Both the position numbers and the translations under genes were made by a program. Of a stretch of DNA of 39,793 bases, positions 1 to 6,729 are shown one piece after another (the first letter of the stretch is position 1; every line of letters starts with the position of its first letter). The stretch comes from an uncultured Clostridia bacterium. Lineage in GTDB: Bacteria > Bacillota > Clostridia > Christensenellales > Aristaeellaceae. The DNA is taken from positions 1 through 39,793 of the forward strand of contig CAKUKM010000020.1 of assembly GCA_934663595.1 (NCBI GenBank), given 5' to 3'. The notes beneath the pieces were generated by a model. The model was not told the origin of the DNA. It made no database searches and saw only the letters and a program-made list of their open reading frames with translations.

Positions 1-35
1 TTCAGAATCCCCGGGCGCGGAGCCTGCAAGGAATC

Positions 36-232
36 TTTTTTCGCTCTCGGGAAATGGGATTTCCCTTCGCGAAAAAAGCCCGCGGGGCGGCAAACCTAAA
101 TCTTTGATTTAGCTTTGCCGGTCGCAAAGCGACTTGCTTGCCTTCAGGCAAGCAACCTCGCCACCGCGCATGTCGCTGGGCTCGATTGGAAGTTCGAGAG
201 GGCTTCGGCCCTCTCGAGCTCTCCCTGGGAGA
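36..232. other. cluster of consecutive hairpins downstream of glnA
   Basis: This gene-free stretch after the glnA stop holds at least five stem-loops in about 200 bases. They are: 36-44/69-77 with an inner 49-54/60-65 stem and A6/T6 at its base; 88-94/114-120 with inner 96-101/107-112; 121-125/129-133; 134-142/147-155 with a TTCA loop; and 195-203/208-216 with a TTCG loop. A short GGGAGA/TCTCCC hairpin follows at 220-232. Read on the minus strand, the set contains a plausible glnA terminator. The stretch could also include the terminator of a gene to the left of the window, or be a small structured RNA. I see no credible coding sequence in 1-277. Confidence 0.6.
72..88 (-). terminator. probable intrinsic terminator of glnA
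   Basis: Read on the minus strand, GCCC-CGC-GGGC is followed by six T residues (positions 77-72). The stem is short, but it stacks next to the larger hairpin at 88-120. It lies about 190 bases beyond the glnA stop codon. Confidence 0.5.
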
Positions 233-277
233 TGGTCGCCTGCAACGCGGAAATGCTTCCCCCGTCTATTTGTTTCC

Positions 278-1609
278 TTAATAAATAGTAAGGTATTTTT
301 CGATTTCCCAGCTGCTGACGTGCGTGCGGTATTCGTCCCACTCGCGATATTTGCCCTCGGTGTACTGGCTGACGATATGGTCGCCCAGCGTATCGAGAAT
401 CAGCTTGTCCGTGCGCATTACGTCCACCGCGTCCTTCAGGCTGGCCGGCAGGCTCGCGATGCCGCGCGCTTCGCGCTCCGCGGTGTCCATCGCAAAGATG
501 TTGTCGGTGATCTCGTCCGGCGGGGTCATGCCCTTTTCGATGCCGTCCAGGCCGGCGGCCAGGCAGACGGCGAGCGTAAGATACGGATTGCACGCCGGAT
601 CGGGGCAGCGGAGCTCGACGCGGGTGGCCTGTCCGCGCGCGGCCGGAATGCGAATCAGCGCGCTGCGGTTGCTGGCCGACCACGCCAGATAGCACGGCGC
701 CTCATAGCCCGGCACCAGGCGCTTATAGGAATTGACCAGCGGGTTCGTGATCGCAGTCATGGCGCGAACGTGCGCAAGCAATCCCGCGATGAACGCATAG
801 GCCTCCTTCGAAAGGCCGCGCGGATCGCTGGGATCGGCAAATACGTTCTTGCCATCCTTGAACAGCGACATATTCGTGTGCATGCCGCTGCCGTTGATGC
901 CGAATACGGGCTTGGGCATGAACGTGGCGTGCAGGCCGTTCTTCTGCGCGAGCGTCTTTACGGCGAATTTGAAGGTCATGATGTTGTCGGCGGCGGTCAG
1001 CGCGTCGGCATATTTGAAGTCGACCTCGTGCTGGCCGGCGGCGACCTCGTGGTGCGAGGCCTCGATTTCAAAGCCCATCTGCTCCAGCGTCATGCAGATT
1101 TCGCGGCGCGTGCTCTCGCCGTGATCGAGCGGGCCCAGATCGAAATAGCCGGCCTCGTCGGCGGTTTCGGTGGTCGGGCGGCCCTTTTCATCGGTCTGGA
1201 ACAGGAAGAATTCGCATTCGGGGCCGACGTTAAAGGAATAGCCCATGTCCTCCGCGCGCTTGAGCACGCGCTTCAGCGTGCCTCGGGGATCGCCGACAAA
1301 CGGCGTGCCGTCCGGATTGTACACGTCGCAGATCAGGCGCGCGACCTTGCCGGTCTGCGGCCGCCAGGGCAGAATCGTGTAGGAATCGAGGTCCGGACGC
1401 AGATACTGATCCGATTCCTGAATGCGGACGAAGCCTTCAATGGAGCTGCCGTCGATCATGATCTGGTTGTTGACAGCCTTTTCGATCTGCGAAGCCGTGA
1501 TCGCCACGTTCTTCATCTGACCGAAGATATCCGTAAACTGCATGCGGATAAACTCCACACCCTCTTCTCGAACCATCCGTACGATATCTTCCTTGCTGTA
1601 CCTGCTCAT
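278..1609 (-). CDS. glnA: glutamine synthetase, type I (GSI-alpha)
   Basis: ATP-dependent condensation of glutamate and ammonium to glutamine in the cytoplasm, the main entry point of ammonium assimilation; family members are dodecamers. The 443 residues match the usual GSI-alpha length. Motifs seen are MIDGSSIEGF (51-60), GPECEFFLF, NGSGMHTNMS, the ATP-binding stretch KRLVPGYEAPCY, and RVELRCPDPACNPY. Arg62, the residue linked to glutamine feedback inhibition in Bacillus GS, is present. The adenylylation loop of GSI-beta enzymes appears absent. The start is fixed by an AGGAGGG ribosome site at 1624-1618 (minus). It is divergent from asnB and transcribed alone from the promoter at 1708-1736 through a leader with a terminator-like hairpin. 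No GlnR-type regulator gene is in view. Confidence 0.97.
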   Translation of the reverse strand: MSRYSKEDIVRMVREEGVEFIRMQFTDIFGQMKNVAITASQIEKAVNNQIMIDGSSIEGFVRIQESDQYLRPDLDSYTILPWRPQTGKVARLICDVYNPDGTPFVGDPRGTLKRVLKRAEDMGYSFNVGPECEFFLFQTDEKGRPTTETADEAGYFDLGPLDHGESTRREICMTLEQMGFEIEASHHEVAAGQHEVDFKYADALTAADNIMTFKFAVKTLAQKNGLHATFMPKPVFGINGSGMHTNMSLFKDGKNVFADPSDPRGLSKEAYAFIAGLLAHVRAMTAITNPLVNSYKRLVPGYEAPCYLAWSASNRSALIRIPAARGQATRVELRCPDPACNPYLTLAVCLAAGLDGIEKGMTPPDEITDNIFAMDTAEREARGIASLPASLKDAVDVMRTDKLILDTLGDHIVSQYTEGKYREWDEYRTHVSSWEIEKYLTIY

Positions 1610-1630
1610 GAGATGACCCTCCTAAATAAT

Positions 1631-1698
1631 AAAAAATAGAGCGAAGGGGACTGAACCGGAAGGTGCTTGCGCACCCCGTTCAGACGCCCCCTCGCTCT
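1631..1698 (-). terminator. terminator-like hairpin in the glnA 5' leader
   Basis: The arms 1638-1644/1692-1698, 1646-1649/1687-1690, 1651-1656/1678-1683 and 1662-1666/1671-1675 form one nearly continuous stem. On the minus strand it is capped by a GCAA (GNRA) tetraloop. It is followed on that strand by A then six T (1636-1631), just before the glnA ribosome site. It occupies almost the whole leader, starting within a few bases of the expected transcript start. An intrinsic terminator here implies conditional antitermination; a 5' stabilising hairpin is the alternative. Confidence 0.7.
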
Positions 1699-1707
1699 GA
1701 TGTGGGG

Positions 1708-1736
1708 ATTATAGCACTCGGGTTTTATCGTGTCAA
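1708..1736 (-). promoter_or_regulatory. glnA promoter (sigma-A type)
   Basis: On the minus strand, TTGACA (1736-1731) and TATAAT (1713-1708) are separated by exactly 17 bases. Both hexamers match consensus. The start of transcription is expected near 1701, about 92 bases upstream of the glnA start codon. Confidence 0.85.
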
Positions 1737-1819
1737 TAGGGGTTTTCCGGATTTTTTTGTAATGTTTTTGCGCGCGGCAAAAGCGCAGTGTTTTAACGAG
1801 AATTGTCGTTTTCAGGGCA

Positions 1820-1848
1820 TTGACAGCGTTTTTCCGGCATGCTATAAT
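1820..1848 (+). promoter_or_regulatory. asnB promoter (sigma-A type)
   Basis: TTGACA at 1820-1825 and TATAAT at 1843-1848 have 17-base spacing. The expected transcript start is near 1855, immediately before the T-box leader. The -35 boxes of glnA and asnB face away from each other, about 83 bases apart. Confidence 0.87.
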
Positions 1849-1871
1849 AAGCCCAATTTTATATTGGATGC

Positions 1872-2135
1872 ATTGAGGAAGAAAAGTACTTCGCATTCAG
1901 GCCGCAACAGAGAGCGCGCAATTGCTGAGAGCCGCGCGGCGGTCCGCCGAAGGAAAGAACCCTTCCGAGCCCGACTCGAAGGCCAAGGGGGCGCCCGTAG
2001 AGAAGGCGCAGCGGCGGCGCGTTAAAAACCGCCGGGCGAAACACGCCCATATTGAGAAGCAAATCAGGTGGCACCACGGAGGAGCGACATTCGTCCTGAA
2101 ATATCAGGGTTGTCGCATCGATATTCGGAGGTGTC
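1872..2135 (+). promoter_or_regulatory. T-box leader, asparagine-specific (specifier AAC)
   Basis: The order of elements is that of a T-box: a GGAAGAAAAGTAC start of stem I, the AGAGAG element near 1909-1914, the specifier AAC at 1958-1960 followed by CCTTCCGAG, and the T-box core AGGTGGCACCACGG at 2066-2079. The AAC codon matches the downstream asparagine synthetase. The TGGC bulge (C at 2072) would pair with a G discriminator, as expected for tRNA-Asn. Uncharged tRNA-Asn is therefore predicted to switch on asnB-pyrG. A hairpin at 2084-2089/2111-2116 (inner 2095-2099/2104-2108) is not followed by a T run. Instead GGCACC (2070-2075) can pair with GGTGTC (2130-2135), which overlaps the asnB ribosome site and is followed by only four T. 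Confidence 0.88.
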
Positions 2136-2139
2136 TTTT

Positions 2140-3720
2140 ATGTGTTCAATCTTTGGTTCTGACACGAAATGCATTCCCGCGCCGCTTCTCATGGAGGGCT
2201 TTGAGCGCACCGTTTCCCGCGGGCCGGACATGTCCGCATTCATGGAAACCAAATCGGGCTATCTGGGCTTTCATCGCCTGGCGATCATGGGTCTGGACGA
2301 GCGCGGCATGCAGCCGTTTGAACTGAATGGCAACTGCGTCATCTGCAACGGCGAGCTGTACGGCTTCCGCGAGGTGCGCGCCTCGCTTTCGGACAAATAC
2401 GCCTTCACCAGCGAATCGGATTGCGAAATCCTGCTGCCGCTGTTTGAGGAATACGATCTGGACATGTTCCGAACGCTGGACGCGGAATTCGCGCTGATTA
2501 TTTATGATGCAAGGCGCGATTCCCTGATCGCCGCGCGCGACCCGATCGGCATTCGCCCGCTGTATTACGGCAAGGCGCCGGACGGCAAAATGCTGTTTGC
2601 GAGCGAGGCCAAAAACCTGATCGGCCTTGCCGAGACCATCCTCCCCTTCCCGCCCGGCTGCTATTACGCCGATGGGAAATTTACCCGCTATGCCGATCCG
2701 GCGCACGTGGATCATTTCTGGATGACGGACGAGGACACCGCCGCCGGCGCGCTGCGCGATCTGCTGATTGCGGGCGTCACCAAGCGGCTCGACGCGGACG
2801 CGCCGGTGGGATTCCTATTAAGCGGCGGCCTCGACAGCTCGCTCGTCTGCGCGATCGCGGCGCGGGAGCTGGGAAAGCCCATTCGCACGTTCTCAATCGG
2901 CATGGACGTGGACGCGATTGATTTAAAGTACGCGCGCCGGGTGGCCGAATACCTCGGAAGCGAGCACACGGAGGTCATCGTAACGCGCGAGGACGTGCTC
3001 AATGCGCTGGAGCCGGTGGTTCGGCTTCTCGGGACGTTCGACATCACGACCATTCGCGCGAGCATCGGCATGTATCTGGTGTGCAGGGCGATTCACGAAA
3101 CGACGGACGTGCGCGTGCTGCTGACCGGCGAGATTTCCGACGAGCTGTTCGGCTACAAATACACCGATTTCGCGCCGGACGCGGAGGCGTTTCAGGCCGA
3201 GGCCGAGAAGCGGATTCGCGAAATCCACATGTACGACGTGCTGCGCGCGGACCGCTGCATTTCGGTCAACTCCCTCGAGGCGCGCGTGCCGTTCGGCGAT
3301 CTGGCGTTTGTCGAATGCGCGATGCGCATCGATCCGCGGCTGAAGATGAACCGCCACAACATGGGCAAATACCTGCTCCGGCATGCGTTCGAAGGCACCG
3401 GGCTTTTGCCGGACGACATTCTGTTTCGGCAGAAGGCGGCATTCAGCGACGCGATGGGCCATTCCATGGTGGACGATTTAAAGGAATATGCCGAGCATGC
3501 GTATACGGACGAGGAATTCGAAATCCGCCGGCGCGCGTACACCCACGCGCAGCCGTTTACGAAGGAGAGTCTTCTGTATCGCGAGCTGTTTGAGAAATAC
3601 TATCCCGGCCAGTCGGCGATGATTCAGGATTTCTGGATGCCGAACCGCGCGTGGAAGGGCTGCGACGTGAGCGATCCGTCCGCGCGGGTGCTGGCCAACT
3701 ATGGCGACAGCGGCAAATAA
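2140..3720 (+). CDS. asnB: asparagine synthetase B, glutamine-hydrolysing
   Basis: Converts aspartate, glutamine and ATP to asparagine and glutamate, in the cytoplasm. The protein begins MCSIFG, so Cys2 is the Ntn-type glutaminase nucleophile after removal of Met1. This fixes the start at 2140, with GGAGG at 2127-2131 and 8 bases of spacing. The N-terminal class II amidotransferase domain (about 1-200, with RGPD and CNGELY motifs) precedes the PP-loop synthetase domain with SGGLDSS at 228-234. At 526 residues it is slightly shorter than E. coli AsnB (about 554). It is the first gene of a two-gene unit with pyrG (39-base gap), behind an Asn-specific T-box that independently supports the assignment. 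An upstream in-frame extension to 2068 overlaps the T-box and is rejected. Confidence 0.96.
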   Translation: MCSIFGSDTKCIPAPLLMEGFERTVSRGPDMSAFMETKSGYLGFHRLAIMGLDERGMQPFELNGNCVICNGELYGFREVRASLSDKYAFTSESDCEILLPLFEEYDLDMFRTLDAEFALIIYDARRDSLIAARDPIGIRPLYYGKAPDGKMLFASEAKNLIGLAETILPFPPGCYYADGKFTRYADPAHVDHFWMTDEDTAAGALRDLLIAGVTKRLDADAPVGFLLSGGLDSSLVCAIAARELGKPIRTFSIGMDVDAIDLKYARRVAEYLGSEHTEVIVTREDVLNALEPVVRLLGTFDITTIRASIGMYLVCRAIHETTDVRVLLTGEISDELFGYKYTDFAPDAEAFQAEAEKRIREIHMYDVLRADRCISVNSLEARVPFGDLAFVECAMRIDPRLKMNRHNMGKYLLRHAFEGTGLLPDDILFRQKAAFSDAMGHSMVDDLKEYAEHAYTDEEFEIRRRAYTHAQPFTKESLLYRELFEKYYPGQSAMIQDFWMPNRAWKGCDVSDPSARVLANYGDSGK

Positions 3721-3759
3721 GCCGTTTATGCATAACTTCATCTACAGGGGGAAGCGCAA

Positions 3760-5358
3760 ATGACCAAGTATGTGTTCGTAACCGGCGGCGTAGTTTCCGG
3801 GCTGGGCAAGGGAATCACGGCGGCCTCGCTGGGAAGGCTGCTGAAGGCGCGCGGGCTGAAGGTGGCCGCGCAGAAGCTCGATCCCTACATCAACGTCGAT
3901 CCCGGTACGATGAGCCCGTATCAGCACGGCGAGGTGTACGTGACCGAGGACGGCGCGGAGACCGACCTCGACCTCGGCCACTACGAGCGGTTCATCGATG
4001 AGGACCTGAATCGCTTTTCGAATCTGACCACCGGCAAGGTCTACTGGAACGTGCTGAACAAGGAGCGCCGCGGCGAATACCTCGGCTCCACCGTGCAGGT
4101 CATCCCCCACATCACCAACGAAATCAAGGCGTTCGTCTATGCGGTGGGCAAGCATTCGGACGCGGACGTGGTGATTACCGAGATCGGCGGCACGATCGGC
4201 GATATCGAATCGCAGCCGTTCCTCGAGGCGGTGCGCCAGATCTCGCTCGAGGTCGGCCGCGAAAACAGCCTGTTCATTCATGTCACGCTCGTTCCCTATC
4301 TGAGCGGCTCGGAGGAGCACAAATCCAAGCCCACGCAGCATTCCGTGCGCGAGCTGCAGGGCATGGGCATTCGGCCGGACATCATCGTGCTGCGCTGCGA
4401 TCAGCCGCTGGAGAGCTCGATCTTCAACAAAATCGCGCTGTTCTGCAATGTCGATCGCGAATGCGTGATCGAAAACCGCACGCTGCCGAATCTGTATGAA
4501 GCGCCGCTGATGCTGGAGAGCTCCAATTTCTCGTCGGTCGTATTGAAAAAGCTCGGCATCGACGCGCCGAATCCCGATCTGCACGAATGGGAGGCGCTCG
4601 TCAAGCGCATTCGCCTGAGCAAAAAAGAGGTGCATATCGGCCTGGTCGGCAAATACGTGCAGCTGCACGACGCGTATCTGTCCGTGGCCGAGGCGCTGCG
4701 CCATGCGGGCTACGCGCTGGAGGCGGACGTCAAGATCGACTGGATCGATTCCGAAACCATCACGAAGGAGACCGTTTCCGAAAAGCTCGCTTCTCTCGAC
4801 GGCATTATCGTGCCCGGCGGCTTCGGCTCGCGCGGCATCGAGGGCATGATTCTCGCCTGCCAGTACGCGCGCGAAAACAAAGTGCCCTATTTCGGCATCT
4901 GCCTGGGCATGCAGATTGCGGTAATCGAATACGCGCGGCACGTGCTGGGCCTGGAGAGCGCGGATTCCGGCGAATTTGATCCCGCGTGCGAGCACAGGGT
5001 GATCGATTTCATGCCGGGGCAGAGCGTGGACATCGACAAGGGCGGCACGCTTCGCCTGGGCAGCTATCCCTGCAAAATCGCGCCGGGCACCACGATGGCG
5101 CGCTGCTACGGAAGCGAGCTCATTCACGAGCGCCATCGCCATCGCTATGAATTCAACAACGCCTATCGCGACCAGTTCGTTCATGCGGGGCTTGCGCTGA
5201 GCGGCGTTTCGCCGGACGGGCGGCTGGTGGAAACGGTGGAGCTGAGCGATCGCGATTTCTTCGTCGGCGTTCAGTTCCATCCGGAATTCAAGTCGCGCCC
5301 GAACCGCGCGCATCCGCTGTTCGTGGGCTTCGTGGAGGCCGCGATGCATAAAAATTAA
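3760..5358 (+). CDS. pyrG: CTP synthase
   Basis: Makes CTP from UTP, ATP and glutamine, the last step of pyrimidine nucleotide synthesis. The N-terminal synthetase domain starts with the P-loop-like GGVVSGLGKG (9-18) and includes the conserved stretch QKLDPYINVDPGTMSPYQHGE. The C-terminal class I amidotransferase domain has the nucleophile Cys381 in FGICLGMQ and the His507/Glu509 pair in FHPEF. The length of 532 aa is typical. A GGGGGAAG ribosome site precedes the ATG. There is no promoter between asnB and pyrG, so pyrG probably shares the asparagine T-box control. No clear terminator follows it before the next promoter at 5371. Confidence 0.97.
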   Translation: MTKYVFVTGGVVSGLGKGITAASLGRLLKARGLKVAAQKLDPYINVDPGTMSPYQHGEVYVTEDGAETDLDLGHYERFIDEDLNRFSNLTTGKVYWNVLNKERRGEYLGSTVQVIPHITNEIKAFVYAVGKHSDADVVITEIGGTIGDIESQPFLEAVRQISLEVGRENSLFIHVTLVPYLSGSEEHKSKPTQHSVRELQGMGIRPDIIVLRCDQPLESSIFNKIALFCNVDRECVIENRTLPNLYEAPLMLESSNFSSVVLKKLGIDAPNPDLHEWEALVKRIRLSKKEVHIGLVGKYVQLHDAYLSVAEALRHAGYALEADVKIDWIDSETITKETVSEKLASLDGIIVPGGFGSRGIEGMILACQYARENKVPYFGICLGMQIAVIEYARHVLGLESADSGEFDPACEHRVIDFMPGQSVDIDKGGTLRLGSYPCKIAPGTTMARCYGSELIHERHRHRYEFNNAYRDQFVHAGLALSGVSPDGRLVETVELSDRDFFVGVQFHPEFKSRPNRAHPLFVGFVEAAMHKN

Positions 5359-5370
5359 CTGAAATTGCGG

Positions 5371-5399
5371 TTGACAATACACGGCAATGCGCGTATAAT
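5371..5399 (+). promoter_or_regulatory. promoter of the leader-peptide/ABC importer operon
   Basis: TTGACA at 5371-5376 and TATAAT at 5394-5399 are both perfect hexamers with a 17-base spacer. The promoter begins 13 bases after the pyrG stop. Transcripts should start near 5406, about 10 bases upstream of the leader-peptide ribosome site. Confidence 0.88.
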
Positions 5400-5432
5400 T
5401 CGTGTCATAAAAACAAAGGAGGGCGTTCGAAT

Positions 5433-5591
5433 ATGAAAAGCAATCGCTGCGTTTCCAGTCTGAACAGCTCTTCCTGCGTCCTTTCCCAGAACGCTTTCTT
5501 CGCTGCGCGTCGATTTGACGCGCAGTTTTATTATTATTACCGCTTTTTTGGCGCGGACTCCGGCCCGTCTAAACGAGAAAGATTTTCTTGA
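5433..5591 (+). CDS. Tyr/Phe-rich leader peptide (attenuator)
   Basis: A 52-codon reading frame with a strong ribosome site (AAAGGAGGG at 5415-5423, 9 bases before the ATG at 5433). Codons 32-39 read F-Y-Y-Y-Y-R-F-F, with Tyr codons TAT TAT TAT TAC at 5529-5540. It ends in TGA at 5589-5591, 22 bases before a terminator hairpin. The peptide has no recognisable domain. Its position, aromatic run and the overlapping RNA stems are those of amino-acid-sensing leader peptides such as PheL or TrpL of enterobacteria, although it is longer than those. Its role is inferred: when charged tRNA-Tyr (or tRNA-Phe) is scarce the ribosome stalls here and permits transcription of the importer genes. The Cys/Ser-rich N-terminal half has no obvious role. 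Confidence 0.8.
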   Translation: MKSNRCVSSLNSSSCVLSQNAFFAARRFDAQFYYYYRFFGADSGPSKRERFS

Positions 5592-5643
5592 TTCAATGGT
5601 GAAGCGAGAAAAGCGGTTCTCCTTAGACGGGGAACCGTTTTTT
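5503..5643 (+). promoter_or_regulatory. transcription attenuator with competing hairpins
   Basis: Three elements are visible. First, a perfect 9-bp stem 5503-5511/5517-5525 (loop GATTT) ends just before the Tyr codons. Second, CCCGTCTAA at 5564-5572 is exactly complementary to TTAGACGGG at 5623-5631, forming an antiterminator. Third, the terminator stem 5614-5622/5629-5637 has a 6-base loop and is followed by TTTTTT at 5638-5643. The antiterminator uses the loop and part of the 3' arm of the terminator, so the two are mutually exclusive. A ribosome paused at 5529-5540 would cover stem 1 but leave 5564-5572 free. A ribosome moving on to the stop codon would obstruct 5564-5572. Confidence 0.82.
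5614..5643 (+). terminator. leader terminator of the attenuator
   Basis: CGGTTC/GAACCG (5614-5619/5632-5637) is extended by a T.G wobble and two C-G pairs, with loop TTAGAC, and is followed by six T. It sits between the leader-peptide stop and the ribosome site of the binding protein, so it would also attenuate read-through from asnB-pyrG. Confidence 0.85.
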
Positions 5644-5673
5644 ATATTTATTCTTGCATTGGAGGTCACTATC

Positions 5674-6627
5674 ATGAAAAAGCTGCTTGCATTGCTCGTC
5701 TCGATCGTACTCGTACTGAGCGCGTGCTCCTTCGCGCTGGCGGAGGATAAGACCTACCATATCGGAATCTGCCAGCTGGTGCAGCATCCGGCGCTCGACG
5801 CCGCGACCAAGGGCTTCCGCGACGCGCTGACCGAGCTGCTCGGCGACAAGGTGGAATTCGACGAGCAGAACGCTTCCGGCGACAGCGCCACCTGCATCAC
5901 GATCGTGAACGGCTTCGTTTCCTCGAACGTCGATCTGATCATGGCCAACGCCACGCCCGCGCTGCAGGCCGCCGTCGCGGCCACGGGCGATATCCCGATT
6001 CTGGGAACGTCGGTGACCGATTACGGCTCCGCGCTGGACATTTCCGACTGGACCGGCACGACGGGCTTTAACGTTTCCGGCACTTCCGACCTCGCGCCGC
6101 TCGACGGCCAGGCCGCGATGGTCAAGGAGCTGTTCCCGGATGCGAAGGAGGTCGGCCTGCTGTACTGCTCGGCCGAGGCGAATTCGATGTATCAGGTCAA
6201 GGTCATCGCCGAGGAGCTGAAGGCGCTGGGCTACAACACCACGGAATACGCATTCACCGACTCCAACGACGTTTCCTCCGTCACGACCAACGCCTGCGCG
6301 TCCAGCGACGTGCTCTACATCCCGACGGACAACACCGCCGCGTCCTGCACCGAGGCAATCCGCAATGTGGTTGAAACCGAAAAGGTGCCGGTCGTCGCGG
6401 GCGAAGAGGGCCTCTGCGCCGGCTGCGGCGTGGCCACGCTGTCGATCAGCTATTACGATCTGGGCGTCGCCACGGGCAAGATGGCGTATGAGATTCTCGT
6501 AAACGGCGCGGACGTATCGACCATGCCGGTTGAGTTCGCCCCGCAGTTCACCAAGGAATACAATCCGGAAATGGCGGAGCTGTTCGGCCTGACCCTGCCG
6601 GAGGACTACGTAGCGATCGAGGGCTGA
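5674..6627 (+). CDS. ABC importer substrate-binding protein, TrpX-like (predicted Tyr/Phe)
   Basis: Extracytoplasmic binding protein of the ABC_sub_bind (PF04392-like) family. Mature features such as QLVQHPALDAATKGF and VGLLYCSAEANSMYQ are typical. The start is set by GGAGGT at 5661-5666. Residues 1-23 are a signal sequence with two possible readings: a lipobox L15-S-A-C18, or signal peptidase I cleavage after ALA (23). At 317 aa it lacks the long linker of its paralogue at 8876. It is followed by a permease and an ATPase. The tyrosine/phenylalanine specificity is inferred only from the aromatic leader peptide and the paralogy with the Trp T-box-controlled system; the domain alone does not show it. 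An in-frame extension back to 5515 runs through the attenuator and is rejected. Confidence 0.85.
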   Translation: MKKLLALLVSIVLVLSACSFALAEDKTYHIGICQLVQHPALDAATKGFRDALTELLGDKVEFDEQNASGDSATCITIVNGFVSSNVDLIMANATPALQAAVAATGDIPILGTSVTDYGSALDISDWTGTTGFNVSGTSDLAPLDGQAAMVKELFPDAKEVGLLYCSAEANSMYQVKVIAEELKALGYNTTEYAFTDSNDVSSVTTNACASSDVLYIPTDNTAASCTEAIRNVVETEKVPVVAGEEGLCAGCGVATLSISYYDLGVATGKMAYEILVNGADVSTMPVEFAPQFTKEYNPEMAELFGLTLPEDYVAIEG

Positions 6628-6649
6628 TCGCATGATTCGCAGGGTGTAT

Positions 6650-6702
6650 CTGAAAAAGAGGGAATTTTTCAGTTACGCCCTAGGCGGGGCAAAAGCCCCG
6701 CC
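6650..6702 (+). other. two hairpins between binding protein and permease
   Basis: CTGAAAAA/TTTTTCAG (6650-6657/6665-6672) is followed by GGCGGGGC-AAAA-GCCCCGCC (6683-6702). Neither is followed by a T run, so they look like stabilising or processing elements that allow more binding protein than permease, not full terminators. Confidence 0.55.
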
Positions 6703-6729
6703 CGCTCAAACGCACATGGGGAGGATAAC

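Noticed and set aside
1663..2025. Short plus-strand frames in the asnB leader and the glnA-asnB gap
   Set aside because: They cross the promoters and T-box structures and have no ribosome sites. The RNA elements explain the sequence.
2068..2139. Extended asnB start at 2068
   Set aside because: It overlaps the T-box core and would bury the essential N-terminal Cys2 nucleophile.
5515..5673. An N-terminal extension of the first binding protein back to 5515
   Set aside because: It would run through the attenuator hairpins and place 53 residues before a clear signal peptide. The ATG at 5674 has its own GGAGGT.
6683..6702. Terminator ending the binding-protein transcript of the first importer
   Set aside because: A perfect GC stem but with no T run, and the permease needs the same promoter; treated as a stability hairpin.
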